This document shows, in pieces, positions 49,709-57,900 of a stretch of DNA of 64,000 nt. Origin of the DNA: Zobellella taiwanensis (GTDB taxonomy: Bacteria > Pseudomonadota > Gammaproteobacteria > Enterobacterales > Aeromonadaceae). Each line of letters starts with the position of its first letter. Position 1 is the stretch's first letter. Below the pieces are notes generated by a model, which did no database searches, had not been told where the DNA came from, and saw only the letters and a program-made list of their open reading frames with translations. The stretch covers positions 1-64,000 of the forward strand of contig NZ_PXYH01000009.1 of NCBI RefSeq assembly GCF_003012795.1, read 5' to 3'. The position numbers were made by a program, and so were the translations under genes.

Positions 49709-49777
49709 GGCCGCCGGCGGAACCGCCCCGGGGCAGGATCGCGGGGGCCTTATGAGGTGTAATGTGTGATAACAACG

Positions 49778-49844
49778 CATTAACAAAGCAAATGAGCTGA
49801 TTTGAAGTATTCATTTCTGTTATGACGTTGAGGGCTATAGCATC
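49778..49844 (+). promoter_or_regulatory. crn promoter module A (before creatinase 1)
   Basis: A 67-bp block shared without gaps with modules B, C and D. It begins with the LysR-type dyad CATTAACAAAGCAAATG (T-N11-A), then ATTTGAAGTATTCATTT containing TGAA-N3-TTCA, and ends in TAGCATC. Reading TTCTGT (-35) and TAGCAT (-10), 17 bp apart, places the dyad centre near -64, the standard LysR recognition position. Confidence 0.75.
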
Positions 49845-49920
49845 AGGGGTATGCGCAAATCCGCCATCACACGGGGCGCAGCCAACCCTGTTATCGGTTC
49901 GTTAAGGAAGGAGCCTTACC

Positions 49921-51132
49921 ATGCAAATGCCCAACACCCTGACCATCCCCAACGGCGAAAAAGTCCGCGGCATGTTTTCCGAGGCGGAAATGCGTTCCCG
50001 CCAGCACAAGCTGCGCCAGTACATGGCCGCCAGCGACGTGGATGCGGTGCTGTTCACTTCCTACCACAACATCAACTACTTCAGTGATTTTGTGTACTGC
50101 CGCTTCGGCCGCGACTATGGCCTGGCGGTGACCCAGGACATCCACACCACCATTACCGCCAACATCGACGGCGGCCAGCCCTACCGCCGCAATGCCCTGG
50201 GCGACAACCTGGTATATACCGACTGGCAGAAAGACAACTTCTTCCGCGCCGTACAGCAGCTGATCGGCGGCGCCAAGCGGGTGGGGGTGGAGTTCGACCA
50301 TCTGAGCCTGCAGAACCTGGACAAGCTGAAGGCCGCCCTGCCGGAAGCCGAGTTCGTGGACATCGGCGTGCCCACCATGAAGATGCGCATGATCAAGTCG
50401 GCGGAAGAAATTGAGCTGATCAAGCAGGGCGCCCGGGTGGCCGATGTGGGCGGTGCCGCCATTCGCGACGCCATCGGCGTGGGCGTACCGGAATACGAAG
50501 TGGCCCTGGCCGGTACCCAGGCCATGGTGCGCGAAATTGCCCGCACCTTCCCCCATGCCGAGCTGATGGACACCTGGGTGTGGTTCCAGTCCGGCATTAA
50601 CACCGACGGTGCTCACAACCCGGTCACCAGCCGCAAAATTGAAGCCGGCGACATCCTCAGCCTGAACACCTTCCCGATGATCGGCGGCTACTACACCGCC
50701 CTGGAGCGGACCCTGTTCAGCGAGCACGTGTCCGACCGCCACCTGGAGCTGTGGGAAATCAACTGCAAGGTGCACCGCCGTGGCCTGGAGCTGATCAAGG
50801 CCGGCAACCGCTGCTGCGACATCGCCGCCGAGCTGAACGAAATTTTCGCCGAGCACGACGTGCTGCAGTACCGCACCTTCGGCTACGGCCACTCCTTCGG
50901 CACCCTCAGCCACTACTACGGCCGTGAAGCGGGCCTGGAGCTGCGCGAAGACATTGAAACCGTGCTGGAGCCGGGTCATGTGGTGTCCATGGAGCCGATG
51001 ATCATGCTGCCGGAAGGGCTGCCGGGCGCGGGCGGTTACCGCGAACACGATATCCTGGTGATCAGCGAAAGCGGGGTGGAAAACATCACCCGCTTCCCCT
51101 TCGGTCCCGAATACAACATCATCAAGGGATAA
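49921..51132 (+). CDS. creatinase (creatine amidinohydrolase), copy 1
   Basis: Hydrolyses creatine to sarcosine and urea. The 403 residues align end to end, without gaps, with Pseudomonas putida creatinase as I recall it, including N-terminus MQMP and active-site residues H232 (INTDGAHNPV), E262 (TALERTLF), R335 and E358. It has the aminopeptidase-P fold but needs no metal. Monocistronic between promoter module A and a terminator. A near-identical copy lies 6.1 kb downstream. Confidence 0.96.
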   Translation: MQMPNTLTIPNGEKVRGMFSEAEMRSRQHKLRQYMAASDVDAVLFTSYHNINYFSDFVYCRFGRDYGLAVTQDIHTTITANIDGGQPYRRNALGDNLVYTDWQKDNFFRAVQQLIGGAKRVGVEFDHLSLQNLDKLKAALPEAEFVDIGVPTMKMRMIKSAEEIELIKQGARVADVGGAAIRDAIGVGVPEYEVALAGTQAMVREIARTFPHAELMDTWVWFQSGINTDGAHNPVTSRKIEAGDILSLNTFPMIGGYYTALERTLFSEHVSDRHLELWEINCKVHRRGLELIKAGNRCCDIAAELNEIFAEHDVLQYRTFGYGHSFGTLSHYYGREAGLELREDIETVLEPGHVVSMEPMIMLPEGLPGAGGYREHDILVISESGVENITRFPFGPEYNIIKG

Positions 51133-51138
51133 CATCCG

Positions 51139-51167
51139 GCCCACCCTCCTGCGAGGGTGGGCTTTTT
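51139..51167 (+). terminator. terminator of creatinase 1
   Basis: A 10-bp stem GCCCACCCTC/GAGGGTGGGC with loop CTGC and five T, 6 bp after the stop. The same stem follows creatinase 2. Confidence 0.9.
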
Positions 51168-51312
51168 AGTTTTGGGCCCGGCTGTAATGTGATGGACGGC
51201 GTTACAGGGTTCAAAAATGGGATACACCTGCGAGTAACGAAAGTCGCTTGTATGGTATCTTGCGGTTAATGAGAGAACAGCTTGTCTGGAGCGGTTCCAA
51301 GGAGTTGACGTC

Positions 51313-52920
51313 ATGGTTCTCAATAATGGCCCATTGAAGGGCATTAACCCTTATATCATGTTTATTTCCTTGCTGATCACCGTCGCGCTGATCGGTTATG
51401 CCTTAATCTTTCCAAGTGAATCCGCTGCCCTGGTGGATTTGGTCAGAACATTAATTACCCTTGCCGCCAACTCCTGGTATGTGTTGTTGGCCGCCCTGTT
51501 TTTGATTTTTTGTATCTGGATTGCCTGCAGCCGTTATGGAAATATCCGGCTGGGCAAGGATGATGAAAAACCGGAGTTTGGTTATTTTGCCTGGTTTGCC
51601 ATGGTGTATGCGGCAGGGCAGGGGATTGGTATTATTTTCTGGTCCATCGCCGAACCCATGTTTCACTTTTCTTCCGGCTCGCCCTTTTCCGAGCAAACCG
51701 GTAATGCAGAAGCCGCGGCCTCGGCCATGGCTATTTCCTTTTTTCACTGGGGGCTGAACGCCTGGGCCATTTATTCGGTGGTTGGCCTGTCCCTGGCGTT
51801 TGTGTGTTACCGGCTGAACAAGCCACTCAGTATCCGGTATACGCTCTATCCCCTGTTCGGCAACAAGGTAACGGGTCGCTGGGGAGTATTGATTGATGTC
51901 ATTGCCGTGTTCGCCACCCTGTTCGGGATTGCCACTTCCCTTGGCATGGGCGCGCAGCAGATTAACGCCGGGCTGTCGGAAATATGGGGCATACCGCAAA
52001 GTCCGGGAGTGCAGCTGGCACTGATTGTGGTGATTACCCTCTGTGCGCTTATCTCCGTATTGACCGGCCTGAAAAAGGGCGTTAAATACCTGTCGATTGG
52101 CAATATGTGGCTTACCGTGTTGCTGCTGCTGTTTTTCTTTGCCTTTGGACCAACCCTCTATATTGTAAAAACCTTTTTCAGCGGCTCCTTTGACTATATT
52201 GCCCAGTTGGTCAGCTTTAATTTTTATATCGAGCCCGCTCCCCATGCCCTGGGCGATGCGCAGGCCAGCTGGAAGGGAATGTGGCAAGGATGGTGGACCG
52301 TGTTTTATTGGGGCTGGTGGATGTCCTGGGCGCCCTTTGTCGGCGTGTTCGTGGCCCGGGTGTCCAGGGGGCGGACCATTCGCGAGTTTATCTGGGGCGT
52401 GGTGGGCGTTTCGTCCTTGCTGTCCTTCGTCTGGCTGGCCGCCTATGGCGGCACCGCCCTCTACCTGGATTTGTTCGAAGGCGCCGGCATTGCCGCCGTG
52501 GTGAGCAACGACGTGGCCAAAGCCCTGTATGCCACCTTCCAGGGCATGGAACTGGGCAGCCTGTCCACCCTGGCAATGATTGTCGGCACCCTGATGGTGG
52601 CCACCTATTTCATTACCTCGTCGGATTCCGGCACCCTGGTGCTGACCACCATCATGAGCGAGGGTGAAGAACATCCGCTGAACAGGCACAGGGTGATATG
52701 GGGAGTCATGCAGGGTGTGGTGGCGGCCGTGCTGCTGTTTGTGGGAGGCGAAGCCGCGCTGAGTTCGCTGCAAACCGCGTCTATCGCGGCGGCGCTGCCC
52801 TTTTCGCTGATTATGTTGTTGATGTGTGCGTCATTATACAAAGGGGTCAGGGCCGAATATAAAAAAATAGGCGATGCCCGCCTGTATGGTGCCGCTGTGG
52901 TTAATTCAAAAGAGGTGTAA
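51313..52920 (+). CDS. BCCT-family transporter (probable creatinine/creatine uptake)
   Basis: A 535-residue betaine/choline/carnitine-family permease with 12 membrane segments. The central signature is canonical: FYWGWWMSWAPFVGVF followed by ARVSRGRTIREF. It is 5 bp before the creatininase gene, so the pair forms an operon and creatinine (or creatine) is the expected cargo; family members carry quaternary or N-methyl compounds. Its upstream region lacks the 67-bp module. The ribosome site is AAGGAG. Confidence 0.9.
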   Translation: MVLNNGPLKGINPYIMFISLLITVALIGYALIFPSESAALVDLVRTLITLAANSWYVLLAALFLIFCIWIACSRYGNIRLGKDDEKPEFGYFAWFAMVYAAGQGIGIIFWSIAEPMFHFSSGSPFSEQTGNAEAAASAMAISFFHWGLNAWAIYSVVGLSLAFVCYRLNKPLSIRYTLYPLFGNKVTGRWGVLIDVIAVFATLFGIATSLGMGAQQINAGLSEIWGIPQSPGVQLALIVVITLCALISVLTGLKKGVKYLSIGNMWLTVLLLLFFFAFGPTLYIVKTFFSGSFDYIAQLVSFNFYIEPAPHALGDAQASWKGMWQGWWTVFYWGWWMSWAPFVGVFVARVSRGRTIREFIWGVVGVSSLLSFVWLAAYGGTALYLDLFEGAGIAAVVSNDVAKALYATFQGMELGSLSTLAMIVGTLMVATYFITSSDSGTLVLTTIMSEGEEHPLNRHRVIWGVMQGVVAAVLLFVGGEAALSSLQTASIAAALPFSLIMLLMCASLYKGVRAEYKKIGDARLYGAAVVNSKEV

Positions 52921-52925
52921 GTGAA

Positions 52926-53690
52926 ATGGTGAATCTGGAATTAATGGACTGGCAGAGCTATGCCGCCAGGGTCAAGGATGGCAATGCGGTCATCATGCTG
53001 CCGATAGGTGCCATAGAACAGCACGGCCCCCATATGTCGATGAACCCGGATGTATTGATCCCCAAGGCCATTTCCGAAGGGGTCGCCGGCAAGTCGGATT
53101 CCATCCTGGTTGCGCCGCCCATTTCCTATGGCTACAAGTCCCAGGTCAAATCGGGTGGCGGCAACTTTTTCCCCGGCACTACCTGTATCAACGGTAAAAC
53201 GTTGATCGATGTGGTGAAGGATGTGCTGGTGGCCTATGCCCGCCATGGCAACCGCAAGTTCGTGCTGGTGAACGGTCACTTCGAAAACTCCATGTTCCTG
53301 GTGGAGGGCATCGATCTGGCCCTGGAGCACCTGCGCCATGAGGGCATCCAGGCTCAGGTCATGCTGCTGTCCTACTGGGACTATGTCACCCAGGACACCA
53401 TCGAAACCGTGTTTCCGGACGGCTTTACCGGCTGGGACGTGGAGCACGGCGGCGTGCTGGAAACCTCGCTCATGCTGCACCTGCATCCGGAATGCGTGGA
53501 CATGGAAAAGGTGGTGCACCATCATCCGGCCACCTTCCCGCCCTACGATATCTTCCCGTCCGAGCCAAGCTGGGTGCCCTCGTCCGGTACGCTGTCATCG
53601 GCCAAAAACGCCAGCGAGGAATATGGCCGTTTGTTGTTTGAGGTGTGCGTAACAGGCATTTACGGTTCGGTTGCGGAACGTTTTCTCTGA
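52926..53690 (+). CDS. crnA: creatininase (creatinine amidohydrolase)
   Basis: A 254-residue metal-dependent amidohydrolase that interconverts creatinine and creatine. Metal ligands appear as E31, H33 (AIEQHGPH), D42, H118 and E120 (NGHFENSMF); the DVEHGGVLETSLML and HHHPATFPPYD segments are those of P. putida creatininase. It supplies creatine to the two creatinases. Cotranscribed with the first BCCT gene. Confidence 0.93.
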   Translation: MVNLELMDWQSYAARVKDGNAVIMLPIGAIEQHGPHMSMNPDVLIPKAISEGVAGKSDSILVAPPISYGYKSQVKSGGGNFFPGTTCINGKTLIDVVKDVLVAYARHGNRKFVLVNGHFENSMFLVEGIDLALEHLRHEGIQAQVMLLSYWDYVTQDTIETVFPDGFTGWDVEHGGVLETSLMLHLHPECVDMEKVVHHHPATFPPYDIFPSEPSWVPSSGTLSSAKNASEEYGRLLFEVCVTGIYGSVAERFL

Positions 53691-53793
53691 GGGACGGCGC
53701 GGCGGAGCCCGGTCGGTGCAGCACTATCAGGATCGGTTAGTTAGCGTCAACGCAAGAGTACCCGCCTTTTCCCCGGCAAGCCGCGGAGGTGCG

Positions 53794-53826
53794 GAGGCAA
53801 GCCATGGTGACATGGCTTGCCTCTTT
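53794..53826 (+). terminator. terminator of the BCCT-creatininase operon
   Basis: A perfect 13-bp stem GAGGCAAGCCATG/CATGGCTTGCCTC with a GTGA loop and a short T tract, about 105 bp after the creatininase stop. Together with module B it accounts for most of the 53691-54023 gap; no gene is seen there. Confidence 0.8.
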
Positions 53827-53860
53827 CTTCATGGCCTGGCCGGAATTTCATTTAACACCT

Positions 53861-53927
53861 CATTAACGTACCAAATGACACAATTACAAGTTCTCATTTC
53901 TTTTGTCCGGGACCGGGGCGTAGCATG
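53861..53927 (+). promoter_or_regulatory. crn promoter module B (before the second BCCT gene)
   Basis: The same 67-bp layout as module A: dyad CATTAACGTACCAAATG, the middle ATTACAAGTTCTCATTTC element (more diverged) and TAGCAT at the same distance. Confidence 0.7.
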
Positions 53928-54023
53928 AAATTTATCCATCATATCCGCGCGTATTACTTCAGGATACAGGAGTGATGTAAGGGGAGGTTATGGATAACGA
54001 CAACAACAGAGAGGTAAAGTAAA

Positions 54024-55757
54024 GTGACAAACAAACAAATGGTTTATGAGAAGCCAAGAGGTCACAGGGAATCGCTTGAACCGGTTGTGATCCCGAGGTT
54101 TACCGGGCGGGATCTTCCGCCCATTGGCCGGCTGCTCATCCAGTTTACCCCACCCATCGCCATCATCGCGCTGATTTTCATGGTGCTGAAAAATCCCGAT
54201 GGCGTCGCCGGCGTCATTTTTGACATGAGAACCTATGTCACCAATGACTTTACCTGGCTGTTTATTCTGTACTCTTTGTTTGCGGTAGCCATTTGCGCCT
54301 GGCTGGTGTTCAGCAAGCTGGGCAAACAGGTCAGGCTGGGGGGGCCCAACGCCAAACCGGAATACAGCAACTTTGCCTGGTATTCCATGCTGTTTGCCTG
54401 TGGCCAGGGTATCGGATTGATTTTCTGGTCGGTGGCACAGCCCATCATGCTGCGCGACGACAGCCCGGTGATCCGGGCCGTGGAAGGCGACGTGGCCGGC
54501 GGCGGTATCGTCTGGGCCTATTTCCACTGGGGATTCACCGCCTGGGCCATGTATTGCGTGGTGGCGGTGTGCCTGGCCTACTCCCACCACAACCTGGGAA
54601 AAACCCTGACCTTCCGCGAGGCCACGGTGGATATCCTGCCGCGCTGGGCCCAGGGGGGCGCCGGTGTAGTGGTGGAGCTGCTGGCCATCATGGCGACCGT
54701 ATTGGGCCTGTCCACTTCCTTTGCCTTTGCGGCCATGCAGTTTTCCTCCGGACTGAGTTCCTTTACCGGTGCCACCTCCAGCCCTACGCTTTGGCTGCTG
54801 GTGATAGTGGGACTGGGGACGGCAGCGGCCATTTCCGCCTTTTTCGGCATCAGCAAGGGCATGAAACTGGTCAGTGAAACCAACTCCATCCTGAGTGTGG
54901 TCCTGGTGCTGGCCGCCCTGGTATTTGGTCCCACCCTGTTTATTGTGTCCAACATCACCCAGACCTTCGGCTCCTATTTCATGAATTTTATTCCCATGAG
55001 TTTCTGGACCGACGCACCCAGCACCGCCCAGCCGCTGGAAAGCTGGCAGCAAAGCTGGAATGGCTGGTGGACCGTCTTTATCTGGTGCTGGGTCATTGCC
55101 TTCTCTCCCTTTGTGGCCGGCTTTATCGCCCGTATTTCCCGCGGCCGTACCCTGAGGGAGTTTGTGATTGGCGTGACCGTCATTCCTTCCCTGATCGTCA
55201 TGCTCTGGATCGGCGTGCTGGGCTCTGCCGCGATTTACTACGATGATCTCAGCGCCGGCGGTATTTCCTCGGCCGTGGGCGAGAATGTGTCCAGCGGGCT
55301 CTTCGTTATGCTGGAGTCCATTCCCTTTGTTGGCAGTCTGCTGCTGATTGTGGCGACCATTTTGGTGGCGACCTATTATGTGACTTCCCTGGATGCCGGC
55401 ACCTATGCCCTGGCGGAGTTTGTGTCGGCTCCCAAACAGGCGGGAGCCTGGTTCCGGGTGGTGCTGGTGATCAGCATAGGCGCGGTGGCGACAGTGCTGC
55501 TGACCCTGGGCGGCAGTGGCGTGGTCGATACCGTCCAGACCGGGACCATCATAGGCGCCTTCCCCTTCTCCATCGTCATCCTGCTGATGATCATCAATAC
55601 CATCAAGCGGCTGCTGAACAGGGACAGGGCGACCAAGGAGCTGGAAAAGGTGGTCAACAACCCGGATCCCAAAGTGGAGCTGAAAATCGATGAGGCCGGC
55701 GAAGCCAGGGCCGTAACCACGGATGGCATGGCACTGGGCAGTGGTGGCGCGCGCTAG
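54024..55757 (+). CDS. BCCT-family transporter with atypical substrate motif
   Basis: A 577-residue BCCT permease with a longer N-terminal tail and a C-terminal charged tail. The family signature is altered: FIWCWVIAFSPFVAGF in place of the usual Trp-rich FYWAWWxxWxPFVG, losing two conserved Trp, while ARISRGRTLREF is kept. Start is GTG with GAGG 9 bp before; an in-frame ATG lies 15 bp in. Driven by module B. Substrate by context creatine, sarcosine or a related N-methyl compound. Confidence 0.88.
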   Translation: MTNKQMVYEKPRGHRESLEPVVIPRFTGRDLPPIGRLLIQFTPPIAIIALIFMVLKNPDGVAGVIFDMRTYVTNDFTWLFILYSLFAVAICAWLVFSKLGKQVRLGGPNAKPEYSNFAWYSMLFACGQGIGLIFWSVAQPIMLRDDSPVIRAVEGDVAGGGIVWAYFHWGFTAWAMYCVVAVCLAYSHHNLGKTLTFREATVDILPRWAQGGAGVVVELLAIMATVLGLSTSFAFAAMQFSSGLSSFTGATSSPTLWLLVIVGLGTAAAISAFFGISKGMKLVSETNSILSVVLVLAALVFGPTLFIVSNITQTFGSYFMNFIPMSFWTDAPSTAQPLESWQQSWNGWWTVFIWCWVIAFSPFVAGFIARISRGRTLREFVIGVTVIPSLIVMLWIGVLGSAAIYYDDLSAGGISSAVGENVSSGLFVMLESIPFVGSLLLIVATILVATYYVTSLDAGTYALAEFVSAPKQAGAWFRVVLVISIGAVATVLLTLGGSGVVDTVQTGTIIGAFPFSIVILLMIINTIKRLLNRDRATKELEKVVNNPDPKVELKIDEAGEARAVTTDGMALGSGGAR

Positions 55758-55822
55758 GCCATTTTTCCCCGGCCGGGCAGGCTCCGGACATAAGCAGACC
55801 GGTTAGTGGTGCCCGCCTTGCT

Positions 55823-55867
55823 GCGGACCCGGCAGTGGTATTCTCCCGCTGCCGGGTTCGCTTTTTT
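55823..55867 (+). terminator. terminator of the second BCCT gene
   Basis: Arms around ACCCGGCAG/CTGCCGGGT, extended by GCG/CGC, are followed by six T, about 65 bp after the stop. Confidence 0.75.
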
Positions 55868-55885
55868 ACTGCCCCTGCCAATCTT

Positions 55886-55952
55886 CATTAACAAAGTTAA
55901 TCAATAAATTAAAAGTATTGATTTCATTTATGTCCGATGGGTGTTTAGCATC
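55886..55952 (+). promoter_or_regulatory. crn promoter module C (before creatinase 2)
   Basis: Third copy of the 67-bp module: CATTAACAAAGTTAATC (right half-site AATC instead of AATG), ATTAAAAGTATTGATTTC and TTAGCATC at matching positions. The dyad is weakened compared with A, B and D. Confidence 0.7.
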
Positions 55953-56017
55953 GATCTTGAGCACGAGTCCTGTGTTTTCCCGCATTGTGATATCAGCTAC
56001 AAGGAAGGAGTCTTTTC

Positions 56018-57229
56018 ATGCAAATGCCCAACACCCTGACCATCCCCAACGGCGAAAAAGTCCGCGGCATGTTTTCCGAGGCGGAAATGCGTTCCCGCCA
56101 GCAGAAGCTGCGCCAGTACATGGCCGCCAGCGACGTGGATGCGGTGCTGTTCACTTCCTACCACAACATCAACTACTTCAGTGATTTTGTGTACTGCCGC
56201 TTTGGCCGCGACTACGGCCTGGCGGTGACCCAGGACATCCACACCACCATTACCGCCAATATCGACGGCGGCCAGCCCTACCGTCGTAATGCCCTGGGCG
56301 ACAACCTGGTGTACACCGACTGGCAGAAAGACAACTTCTTCCGCGCCGTGCAGCAGCTGATTGGCGGCGCCAAGCGGGTGGGCGTGGAGTTCGACCACCT
56401 GAGCCTGCAGAACCTCGACAAGCTCAAGGCCGCGCTGCCCGAGGCTGAGTTTGTGGACATCGGCGTGCCCACCATGAAGATGCGCATGATCAAGTCGGCG
56501 GAAGAAATTGCGCTTATTAAGCAGGGTGCCCGGGTGGCCGACGTGGGCGGTGCCGCCATTCGCGACGCCATTGGCGTGGGCGTGCCGGAATACGAAGTGG
56601 CCCTGGCCGGTACCCAGGCCATGGTGCGCGAAATTGCCCGCACCTTCCCCCACGGCGAGCTGATGGACACCTGGGTGTGGTTCCAGTCCGGCATCAACAC
56701 CGACGGCGCCCACAACCCGGTCACCAGCCGCAAAATTGAGGCCGGCGACATCCTCAGCCTGAACACCTTCCCGATGATCGGCGGCTACTACACCGCCCTG
56801 GAGCGGACCCTGTTCAGCGAGCACGTCTCCGACCGCCACCTGGAGCTGTGGGAAATCAACTGCAAGGTGCACCGCCGTGGCCTGGAGCTGATCAAGGCCG
56901 GCAACCGCTGCTGCGACATCGCCGCTGAGCTGAACGAAATCTTCGCCGAGCATGACGTGCTGCAGTACCGTACCTTCGGTTACGGCCACTCCTTCGGTAC
57001 CCTGAGCCACTACTACGGCCGCGAAGCGGGCCTGGAGCTGCGCGAAGACATTGAAACCGTACTGGAGCCGGGTCACGTGGTGTCCATGGAGCCGATGATC
57101 ATGCTGCCGGAAGGGCTGCCCGGTGCCGGCGGTTACCGCGAGCACGACATTCTGGTGATCAGCGAAAGCGGGGTGGAAAACATCACCCGCTTCCCCTTCG
57201 GCCCCGAATACAACATCATCAAGGGATAA
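56018..57229 (+). CDS. creatinase (creatine amidinohydrolase), copy 2
   Basis: A 403-residue protein identical to copy 1 except H29Q, E165A and A213G; none is an active-site residue, and H232, E262, R335 and E358 are kept. The first ~95 coding bases are almost unchanged, while further in many third positions differ, so the copies are not freshly duplicated. It has its own promoter module C, ribosome site AAGGAG and a downstream stem identical to that after copy 1. Confidence 0.96.
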   Translation: MQMPNTLTIPNGEKVRGMFSEAEMRSRQQKLRQYMAASDVDAVLFTSYHNINYFSDFVYCRFGRDYGLAVTQDIHTTITANIDGGQPYRRNALGDNLVYTDWQKDNFFRAVQQLIGGAKRVGVEFDHLSLQNLDKLKAALPEAEFVDIGVPTMKMRMIKSAEEIALIKQGARVADVGGAAIRDAIGVGVPEYEVALAGTQAMVREIARTFPHGELMDTWVWFQSGINTDGAHNPVTSRKIEAGDILSLNTFPMIGGYYTALERTLFSEHVSDRHLELWEINCKVHRRGLELIKAGNRCCDIAAELNEIFAEHDVLQYRTFGYGHSFGTLSHYYGREAGLELREDIETVLEPGHVVSMEPMIMLPEGLPGAGGYREHDILVISESGVENITRFPFGPEYNIIKG

Positions 57230-57235
57230 CATCCG

Positions 57236-57259
57236 GCCCACCCTCCTGCGAGGGTGGGC
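57236..57259 (+). terminator. terminator-like stem after creatinase 2
   Basis: The same 10-bp stem as after copy 1, but the immediate T tract has been lost; five T lie 6 bp further on. From here to 57750 the window holds only module D and a leader with a GGCCAG/CTGGCC hairpin (57606-57625); no convincing gene. Confidence 0.6.
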
Positions 57260-57437
57260 ATCCGGTTTTTCAGGGCATCAGGTCCTGCTACAACGCTCAA
57301 CGACGACGCCATCCCTTTCCCCAGAACCCCGCGCCACCCCGGTTTTCAATCTCCGGTCACTCCCGCCTCGCTCCGTGGGGCCCGCACAGACGGTATTCCA
57401 TAGGTCTGTTGCCGCAGGAATTCATCAGGCAACAAAT

Positions 57438-57504
57438 CATTAACATCACAAATGGTCCGATTTGAAGTATTCATTTCTGTTATGAATGCCGGGGTTCTAG
57501 CATC
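57438..57504 (+). promoter_or_regulatory. crn promoter module D (before the small peptide and symporter)
   Basis: The closest match to module A: dyad CATTAACATCACAAATG, then a run of 25 bases identical to A over the TTTGAAGTATTCATTTC region, and TAGCATC at position 61-67. Confidence 0.75.
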
Positions 57505-57750
57505 GAAGAGACGCGCTTAACCGGTGCCGGTTGGCGCAACGACCCATCAAAAACCAGCAAGGAGTCTGTTCACGCTGTTAGCGCCGGCACCGGAGCCGTT
57601 GCGGCGGCCAGGGAGTTGTCTGGCCGGTTATTCAAGGGCGGTAGAAGGAGTGGTTACCGCCTGCCTACTTCTGGTGAGGCCGGCCCTGGCCGGTGGAATC
57701 AGGGACATTAACGCCAGCTTCGCAAGAAGCCGCTCGAAGAGGTAGAAGTC

Positions 57751-57864
57751 ATGCTCAGTGAATCCTGGACCATGGAATGGTTCGTTTATCTCAACGCCAT
57801 CATTCTTGCCTGGGCCGCCCTGGCCTATGTCTACCGGGAATACGTTCGTAAATCCGATGATTGA
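57751..57864 (+). CDS. 37-residue single-pass membrane peptide, symporter accessory candidate
   Basis: Starts MLSESWTMEWFVYLNAIILA, continues with a hydrophobic segment (about residues 10-27) and ends in a charged tail (REYVRKSDD). AGAGG lies 8 bp before the ATG, and the stop is 36 bp before the symporter start. Tiny one-pass proteins encoded just before sodium:solute symporters are known as accessory subunits; this assignment rests on position and topology only. Confidence 0.65.
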   Translation: MLSESWTMEWFVYLNAIILAWAALAYVYREYVRKSDD

Positions 57865-57900
57865 TGAACGACTCGACCAAACGACCAAAGGGAATTTGTG

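Noticed and set aside
51256-51272. Minus-strand CATTAAC before the first BCCT gene as a sixth LysR dyad
   Set aside because: The second half-site (AATG at the required distance) is missing and the 67-bp module is absent.
57524-57745. 73-codon plus-strand frame in the leader of the symporter unit
   Set aside because: No family resemblance, no usable ribosome site, and the region is better explained as a decayed creatinase leader.
57505-57750. Possible glycine or guanidine-type riboswitch in the long symporter leader
   Set aside because: The pathway makes sarcosine and glycine, so I looked for conserved aptamer cores; only a simple GGCCAG/CTGGCC hairpin is present.
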